A stretch of 20,078 nucleotides of DNA from Rikenellaceae bacterium (lineage in GTDB: Bacteria > Bacteroidota > Bacteroidia > Bacteroidales > UBA932), in contig CAAFYX010000133.1 in assembly GCA_900767375.1 (NCBI GenBank), positions 1 to 20,078 on the forward strand. Reading direction: 5' to 3'. How positions within the stretch are numbered: position 1 is the first letter of the stretch; each line of letters opens with the position of its first letter. Both the position numbers and the translations under genes were made by a program. Under the pieces are notes generated by a model, which was given only the letters and a program-made list of their open reading frames with translations, did not search any database and had not been told where the DNA came from. Below are positions 16,066 to 20,078 of this stretch, piece after piece.

Positions 16066-16422
16066 ATGAAAGTATCACCAGACTATTACGACGAGATATT
16101 CGAGTTCAAGGGCCAGTGGGACATGCCGTCTTCGTGCGGCCTCAAGACCCGTGAATACAACGGAAAGAAAGTGATCATAGTCACTGAACTTTACCAGGAC
16201 AATCCCGGCACTTCCGTGACCTATGCGGGAAAGTCGCTTGCTGAACAGATATGCGCGGCCAAAGGGCTGACAATGGACGGAATAATTTACGTTGAATGCA
16301 ACCCGGACACTAACTCCAAGCTGTCATTCTACGATGAGGAGTACTTCGAAGTGACTTTTGGCGAAGGAAAACCGTCATACAAGCTGCTTACGAAGGATGA
16401 GATCGTCAAGTACAACATTTAG
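16066..16422 (+). CDS. Unknown small protein following radical SAM enzyme 2
   Basis: 118 residues; I do not recognise the family. It is soluble-looking, with no signal peptide or membrane segment, and acidic with many aromatic residues. Alternating hydrophobic stretches such as KKVIIVTELYQDN and GIIYVECNPDT suggest an alpha/beta fold. It contains only two Cys (GLKTRE is preceded by SSC, and CNPD lies further on), no obvious metal motif and no known catalytic signature. It lies 3 bases after the radical SAM gene, with the secreted hydrolase starting inside its last 26 bases. Codon choice is like its neighbours, so the frame looks genuinely coding. A partner protein or chaperone for the radical SAM enzyme is possible, but only from position. 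Confidence 0.75.
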   Translation: MKVSPDYYDEIFEFKGQWDMPSSCGLKTREYNGKKVIIVTELYQDNPGTSVTYAGKSLAEQICAAKGLTMDGIIYVECNPDTNSKLSFYDEEYFEVTFGEGKPSYKLLTKDEIVKYNI

Positions 16423-17326
16423 CCTGCTCGTACTGACCTTCCTCCTTTCCTGCCAGGTCTGCAGCGCCTTGAGGGCTCCCGCGGACACTGTCAGGCTCTG
16501 GGAAGGTTATGACGTGTCAAGCGGAAAGGAGACCGTTCTTTACACCTTCCATCAGGAGAATCCTAACGGAACGGCAGTCATCATCTGTCCGGGAGGAAGC
16601 TATTTCTGGCATGATGTGAAAGGAGAAGGCCTTGAGGTGGCTGAGTTCCTGCTGTCGCAGGGATTTACGCCTTTTGTCCTTCTTTACAGGGTACCGGGAT
16701 TCGGGGCCTTCTTCACCCACGAGCTGGCGCACTTCCGGGGCAAGACGCATCCGGCCATGATCTCCGATGCGCAGCGGGCCCTCCAGTGGGTCCGCGAGCA
16801 CAGCGGGGAATATGGGATTGACCCGGACAGGGTGGGAATGATGGGCTTTTCGGCAGGAGGGCATCTGGTGATGTCCGCCGCCTGCTACAGCTCGACGGAT
16901 TTCCTGAAGGCGAACGGAATTGAAACCGTTACCGACCTCAGACCGTCGTTCGTCGTGCCGGTTTATCCGGTTGTGACCCTGTATGGACCATATGCCCACA
17001 AACGCTCCAGAAGAGGCCTCCTGGGCGAGTACAGGCGGTACAACAGGGCGATGCGTGACTCGCTTTCGCTCCAGGACCACATTCCTGCGGACTGTCCGCC
17101 GGTGTTCCTGACGAACTGCGTGGACGACCCTGTGGTGGACTACCACAACTCCGTGCTCCTCGACTCGGCGCTGACCGCTAACGGAGTGAACCACGTCTAT
17201 CATCAGTACAAGGCCGGCAAGCACGGCTACGGAGTGAGTGATATCTACGGCACACCCGAGTGCCGTGTTTGGAAATATGAATTCCTCGAATGGATAAAGA
17301 CCATTTTCAAAAATGAAGAACACTGA
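16397..17326 (+). CDS. Secreted alpha/beta hydrolase (BD-FAE/acetylesterase-like)
   Basis: 309 residues with an N-terminal export signal, MRSSSTTFSLLVLTFLLSCQ (1-20). LLSC resembles a lipobox, and cleavage by signal peptidase I after CSA is the alternative. The mature part is an alpha/beta hydrolase: an oxyanion region IICPGGSYFWHD (62-73), nucleophile Ser152 in GFSAGGH, an acid in CVDDPVVD (Asp243 or Asp244) and His276 in AGKHGYG. Relatives are carbohydrate acetyl/feruloyl esterases and prolyl-oligopeptidase-like esterases. It overlaps the previous gene by 26 bases; I chose ATG 16397 because it begins the signal peptide exactly, although a TTG in frame lies at 16358. As an envelope enzyme in this operon it may hydrolyse or transfer an ester on the exported product; scavenging of polysaccharide esters is the other option. 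Confidence 0.85.
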   Translation: MRSSSTTFSLLVLTFLLSCQVCSALRAPADTVRLWEGYDVSSGKETVLYTFHQENPNGTAVIICPGGSYFWHDVKGEGLEVAEFLLSQGFTPFVLLYRVPGFGAFFTHELAHFRGKTHPAMISDAQRALQWVREHSGEYGIDPDRVGMMGFSAGGHLVMSAACYSSTDFLKANGIETVTDLRPSFVVPVYPVVTLYGPYAHKRSRRGLLGEYRRYNRAMRDSLSLQDHIPADCPPVFLTNCVDDPVVDYHNSVLLDSALTANGVNHVYHQYKAGKHGYGVSDIYGTPECRVWKYEFLEWIKTIFKNEEH

Positions 17327-18623
17327 TATTGAATTTGCAACACCCGCCGAGATAAAGGCTTTCCAGGAGCAGAAGCTCGCCACCGCTCTCGAATACCTTC
17401 AGGCCAGTTCTCCTTATTACAGGAAGATGTTCAAGGAGAACAATATCGACATCCGCTCCGTCAGGACTCTGGAGGACCTGACCGCCATCCCGTTCACTGA
17501 GAAGAAGGATCTGCAGCTCTACAACTGGGATTTCCTCTGCTGCGACAAGTCGAAGATAGTGGACTATGTCACCACCTCCGGCACGCTCGGAGAGCCGGTC
17601 ACCTTCGCCTGTACCGAGAAGGACCTTCAGAGGCTCGCCTTCAACGAGAAGAAATCCTTCCTCTGCGCCGGCCTGAAGCCCGGCAACGTCCTCCAGCTGA
17701 TGACCACCATCGACAAGCGGTTCATGGCCGGCCTTGCGTACTTCCTGGGCATCAGGGAACTCGGCGCAAGCATTATCCGTGTGGGTAACGGAATCCCTGA
17801 ACTTCAGTGGGATACGATACTCCGCTTGAAGCCGGACTCCATAATGTGTGTGCCGTCCTTCATCCCGCGTCTGATACAGTATGCGGAGGATCACGGCATC
17901 GATTACCGCTCCTCCAGCGTGAAGAAGATCATCGGAATCGGCGAAGGCATGCGTGACCAGAACTTCGACTTGAACCTCCTCGGCCGCCGCATCAAGGAAA
18001 AGTGGGACGTGGAGCTCTACGCCACCTACTCGTCCACCGAGATGGGCGCCACTTTCTCGGAGTGCGAATACGGCTGCGGCGGACACGTCCACCCGGAGCT
18101 GATCATCGTCGAGATAATAGGCGAGGACGACAAGCCTGTCAAGGACGGGGAAGTCGGAGAGATCGTCGTCACCACCCTCGGAGTCGAGGGCATGCCGCTC
18201 CTGCGCTTCCGCACGGGCGACATGGCCGCCAAGCGCACGGAGCAGTGCAAGTGCGGCCGCTGGTCCTACCGCCTCACCCCGCTCGTCGGCCGCAAGAACA
18301 ACATGATCAAGTTCAAGGGCACCACCCTCTATCCGCCTATGGTGATCGACGTCCTGGACAATTGCAGCGAAATCGCCAACTACCAGCTCGTCATCGACCT
18401 CAATGACCTCGGCCAGGACAATGTCACCGTGCGCGTCGGTCTGCCGCAGCCTGACCCTGAGAAGGATGCGGAGCTCATCGCCGACCTGAAGAACACCTTC
18501 AGGGCCAAGATCCGCGTCGCGCCGAACATCGAAATACTCCGCTCGGATGTCCTCGCAAAAGAAATCTACCGCGAAGCGAGCAGAAAACCGATAAAAGTCG
18601 TAGATTTGAGGCCGAAAGCATAG
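17313..18623 (+). CDS. Phenylacetate-CoA-ligase-like AMP-forming enzyme
   Basis: 436 residues of the PaaK/F390-synthetase branch of adenylate-forming enzymes. The P-loop is VTTSGTLGEP (86-95), followed by TYSSTEMG (238-245), RFRTGD (298-303), GRKNNMIKFKG (326-336) and a small C-terminal domain. Cys251, Cys255, Cys312 and Cys314 (CEYGC and CKCGR) could bind a zinc ion. It would activate a carboxylic acid as acyl-AMP and load it on CoA or an ACP. PaaK-type enzymes prefer aryl acids, so an aromatic starter for a polyene, as with ApeH-type ligases, is a reasonable guess. No ammonia-lyase or chorismate lyase is in the window to supply such an acid. The gene starts inside the last 14 bases of the hydrolase gene. 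Confidence 0.88.
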   Translation: MKNTDIEFATPAEIKAFQEQKLATALEYLQASSPYYRKMFKENNIDIRSVRTLEDLTAIPFTEKKDLQLYNWDFLCCDKSKIVDYVTTSGTLGEPVTFACTEKDLQRLAFNEKKSFLCAGLKPGNVLQLMTTIDKRFMAGLAYFLGIRELGASIIRVGNGIPELQWDTILRLKPDSIMCVPSFIPRLIQYAEDHGIDYRSSSVKKIIGIGEGMRDQNFDLNLLGRRIKEKWDVELYATYSSTEMGATFSECEYGCGGHVHPELIIVEIIGEDDKPVKDGEVGEIVVTTLGVEGMPLLRFRTGDMAAKRTEQCKCGRWSYRLTPLVGRKNNMIKFKGTTLYPPMVIDVLDNCSEIANYQLVIDLNDLGQDNVTVRVGLPQPDPEKDAELIADLKNTFRAKIRVAPNIEILRSDVLAKEIYREASRKPIKVVDLRPKA

Positions 18624-18626
18624 ACC

Positions 18627-19748
18627 ATGAACAGACTTCCCGAAAAGTTCGACGACCTCCGTCCTTATTACGACTCCGAGATCCCTGCGGCGATGGAGCG
18701 CATCGCCGCCAGTCCCGTCCTTGGGACTGTGCTGGAGTATCTCGGACGCAAGGACTCTCTCGCGGCCGTTCAGGAGCATCTTCGGGGAATCGACTCCACC
18801 GACAGGCTTCAGAAAGAAATAATGTATCCTGTCCTGAAGGAGATAGTCTCTCGCACCGTTTCTGAATACACATACGATGGCGTGGAGAATGTCGTGAAGG
18901 GTTCGGGATGCCTTTTCGTGTCGAACCACAGGGACATAGTGATGGATGCGTACCTGCAGCAGCTCGCTCTTGTGATGAACGGCATCGAGACCTCCCAGAT
19001 CACATTCGGAAGCAATCTCATGGAGCCTCAGTTCGTAGTGGACGCCGGCATGTCGAACAAGATGTTCAAGACCGTGCGCAAGAGCGACGACTACGATGCC
19101 TTCATGGAGTCCTCGATTCATCTTTCTGAATATATCAATCATGTCGTAGCCCACGGGGAGTCCGTCTGGATAGCCCAGCGCAACGGGCGCACGAAGGACG
19201 GACTGGACAGGACCGAGCCGGGACTGATCAGGATGCTCCTGATCGGCTCGGACAAGAGCCGTGCGCTCAGAACCCTGAACATCACTCCTGTCTCAGTTTC
19301 ATATCAATGGGAGCCCTGTGATATCCTGAAGGCCGTTGAGCTTTACCGTTCGATGGACGGCAAGCCTTATGTGAAGGCGAAAGGGGAGGACCTGAACAGC
19401 ATCATCACAGGAATCACCTCCGACAAGGGCAATGTCCATGTCTCCATCTGCGCTCCCGTCAATGCTGACGACTATTCCGAGCCCCTGAGGCGCTCCGACA
19501 TAGCCGCTGTGGTGCACGAGATGGATTCCAAGATCTATCGCGGCTACAGGCTCTGGGACACCAATTACGCCGCATACGACATCCTCAACGGCTCCAGCCG
19601 TTTCGAAGGCCTCTACACTCCTGCCCTGAAGGAGGAGTTCGAGGCGAGGATGTCTTCCGCTATCAGCGCATATCCCGGGCTCAATGAAAAAGTCCTGCGT
19701 GAGATCTATCTGAAGATCTACGCAGGACCTGTATCCAACTGTCTGTAG
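18627..19748 (+). CDS. PlsC/PlsB-like acyltransferase
   Basis: 373 residues. The motif FVSNHRDIVMDAYLQ (97-111) corresponds to block I of glycerol-3-phosphate/1-acylglycerol-3-phosphate acyltransferases, although the spacing from His101 to Asp107 is HX5D rather than HX4D. Block III appears as WIAQRNGRTKDG (181-192). The protein has no clear signal peptide. It starts 3 bases after the ligase stop and is the last gene of the operon. With the LpxL-type enzyme and the MMPL-fused domain it makes three acyltransferases in one cluster, which suggests a product esterified more than once or built on a glycerolipid-like backbone (inference). Alternatively it acts in general phospholipid synthesis. Confidence 0.83.
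   Translation: MNRLPEKFDDLRPYYDSEIPAAMERIAASPVLGTVLEYLGRKDSLAAVQEHLRGIDSTDRLQKEIMYPVLKEIVSRTVSEYTYDGVENVVKGSGCLFVSNHRDIVMDAYLQQLALVMNGIETSQITFGSNLMEPQFVVDAGMSNKMFKTVRKSDDYDAFMESSIHLSEYINHVVAHGESVWIAQRNGRTKDGLDRTEPGLIRMLLIGSDKSRALRTLNITPVSVSYQWEPCDILKAVELYRSMDGKPYVKAKGEDLNSIITGITSDKGNVHVSICAPVNADDYSEPLRRSDIAAVVHEMDSKIYRGYRLWDTNYAAYDILNGSSRFEGLYTPALKEEFEARMSSAISAYPGLNEKVLREIYLKIYAGPVSNCL
19692..19728 (+). other. Strong hairpin near the 3' end of the operon
   Basis: GTCCTGCGT (19692-19700) pairs perfectly with ACGCAGGAC (19720-19728). Inside it, AGATC (19702-19706) pairs with GATCT (19715-19719), leaving one bulged G and an 8-base loop. That is 14 base pairs within the coding sequence of the last acyltransferase, about 20 bases before its stop. 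No T-run follows directly, so it is not a classical intrinsic terminator; it could stabilise the mRNA end or assist termination. Confidence 0.5.
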
Positions 19749-19752
19749 TTCC

Positions 19753-20064
19753 TTATTTCTTCTTAAGGACGCTTCCGAGGATGGAGGTGGCGGCTCCGAG
19801 GATGCCGGCGCCTGATGCCTTGGTGGCATTTCCGCCCTTGAGGGTGAGGATGATGTCATTGAAATCTACGTCTCCGTCTCCGTCCTTGTCCTTGAGGATG
19901 CCGCCGAGCTTGCCCATGATGCCAGGGATGAGTCCTGAGAGGGCGCCGTTGAGTCCGGCTCCGAGGTTGAGCTTGCTGAGGATATTGTTAGTGAAGAGAT
20001 TTCCTGCGAGCTGGGTTACAGGGCTCTGGGCTGCTGCTGTCTTTCCTGTAAGCAGATTCTTTAC
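19753..20064 (-). CDS. Small Gly/Leu-rich protein with EF-hand-like loop, 5' cut
   Basis: Minus-strand reading frame with its stop at 19755-19753, running off the right edge; 103 residues remain. The sequence is rich in Gly, Leu, Ala and Ile. It contains DKDGDGDVDFND, a close match to a 12-residue EF-hand calcium loop (acids at 1, 3, 5, 9 and 12, Gly at 6, Val at 8), and it ends in a LGSVLKKK tail. Regular spacing of Gly and hydrophobic residues (GILGAATSILGS, ALSGLIPGIMGKLGG) suggests amphipathic or glycine-zipper helices. I do not recognise the family. Its stop lies 4 bases from the stop of the converging acyltransferase gene, so the two transcripts must overlap or terminate very tightly. 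It is probably unrelated to the operon. The start and any signal peptide lie beyond the contig. Confidence 0.7.
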   Translation of the reverse strand, partial: VKNLLTGKTAAAQSPVTQLAGNLFTNNILSKLNLGAGLNGALSGLIPGIMGKLGGILKDKDGDGDVDFNDIILTLKGGNATKASGAGILGAATSILGSVLKKK

Positions 20065-20078
20065 AGATCGGAAGAGCG
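20065..20078. other. Illumina adapter remnant at contig end
   Basis: The last 14 bases, AGATCGGAAGAGCG, are identical to the start of the Illumina TruSeq adapter (AGATCGGAAGAGC plus the G found in the read-2 form). The exact match sits exactly at the terminus, so it is almost certainly untrimmed adapter rather than genomic DNA. The minus-strand frame remains open through it, so a gene caller would add false residues to that gene. Confidence 0.93.

Noticed and set aside
16358..16396. TTG start for the secreted hydrolase
   Set aside because: It would put a charged 13-residue extension before a well-formed signal peptide that begins at ATG 16397.
17307..19154. Long minus-strand open frame of 615 codons opposite the AMP ligase and last acyltransferase
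   Set aside because: The plus strand here has clear domain motifs in two genes; the antisense frame has no recognisable domain and arises from codon bias in GC-rich coding DNA.

Overview
The window is a nearly gapless run of 21 plus-strand genes (1-19748), closed by one convergent minus-strand gene fragment and a sequencing-adapter remnant at the very end. The genes read as a lipid or polyene biosynthesis and export operon of a Bacteroidota bacterium, most likely Bacteroidales. That assignment is an inference from family resemblance (small FabZ-like dehydratase, chain-length-factor-like ketosynthases, MMPL-acyltransferase fusion), weak Shine-Dalgarno sequences and fairly GC-rich, tightly coupled genes. 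No rRNA, tRNA or marker gene is present to confirm it. Both window edges cut genes: the first ACP lacks its start, and the last gene runs into 14 bases identical to the Illumina TruSeq adapter, so this is probably a complete draft contig.

Layout: (1) 1-3327: ACP, LpxL-type acyltransferase, a B12-binding radical SAM enzyme, a FabZ-like hotdog dehydratase and a 4HBT-type thioesterase. (2) 3324-7504: the condensing block, with a complete ketosynthase, a short lone KS-like half-protein, a second ACP, a second complete ketosynthase and a chain-length-factor-like KS without catalytic residues. (3) 7501-13256: the membrane and export block, with a small four-helix EamA/SMR-type protein, a LolA-like carrier with a strange repeat-rich N-terminus, a second hotdog dehydratase, a GT2 glycosyltransferase and a large MMPL transporter fused to a PlsC-type acyltransferase and a decayed methyltransferase-like tail. 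(4) 13256-19748: tailoring and loading, with a phytoene-desaturase/RetSat-like flavoenzyme, a second B12-binding radical SAM enzyme, an unknown 118-aa protein, a secreted alpha/beta hydrolase, a phenylacetate-CoA-ligase-like AMP-forming enzyme and a final acyltransferase. (5) 19753-20064, minus strand: a small Gly/Leu-rich protein with one EF-hand-like loop.

The KS/KS/CLF set, two ACPs, two dehydratases, thioesterase, AMP ligase, GT2, acyltransferases, LolA and MMPL match the parts list of aryl polyene (ape), xanthomonadin and flexirubin type II PKS clusters. The AMP ligase would load a starter, the KS/CLF and dehydratases would build an unsaturated chain on the ACPs, acyl- and glycosyltransferases would attach it to a lipid, and LolA/MMPL would move it to the outer membrane. 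What does not belong to the standard parts list is the pair of B12-dependent radical SAM enzymes plus a CrtI/RetSat-like oxidoreductase. That combination recalls the gene clusters proposed for anammox ladderane lipids. The product may therefore be a polyene-derived lipid that is further methylated, cyclised or reduced. No ketoreductase, ammonia-lyase or DarA/DarB homologue is in the window, but the operon is cut at its 5' side.
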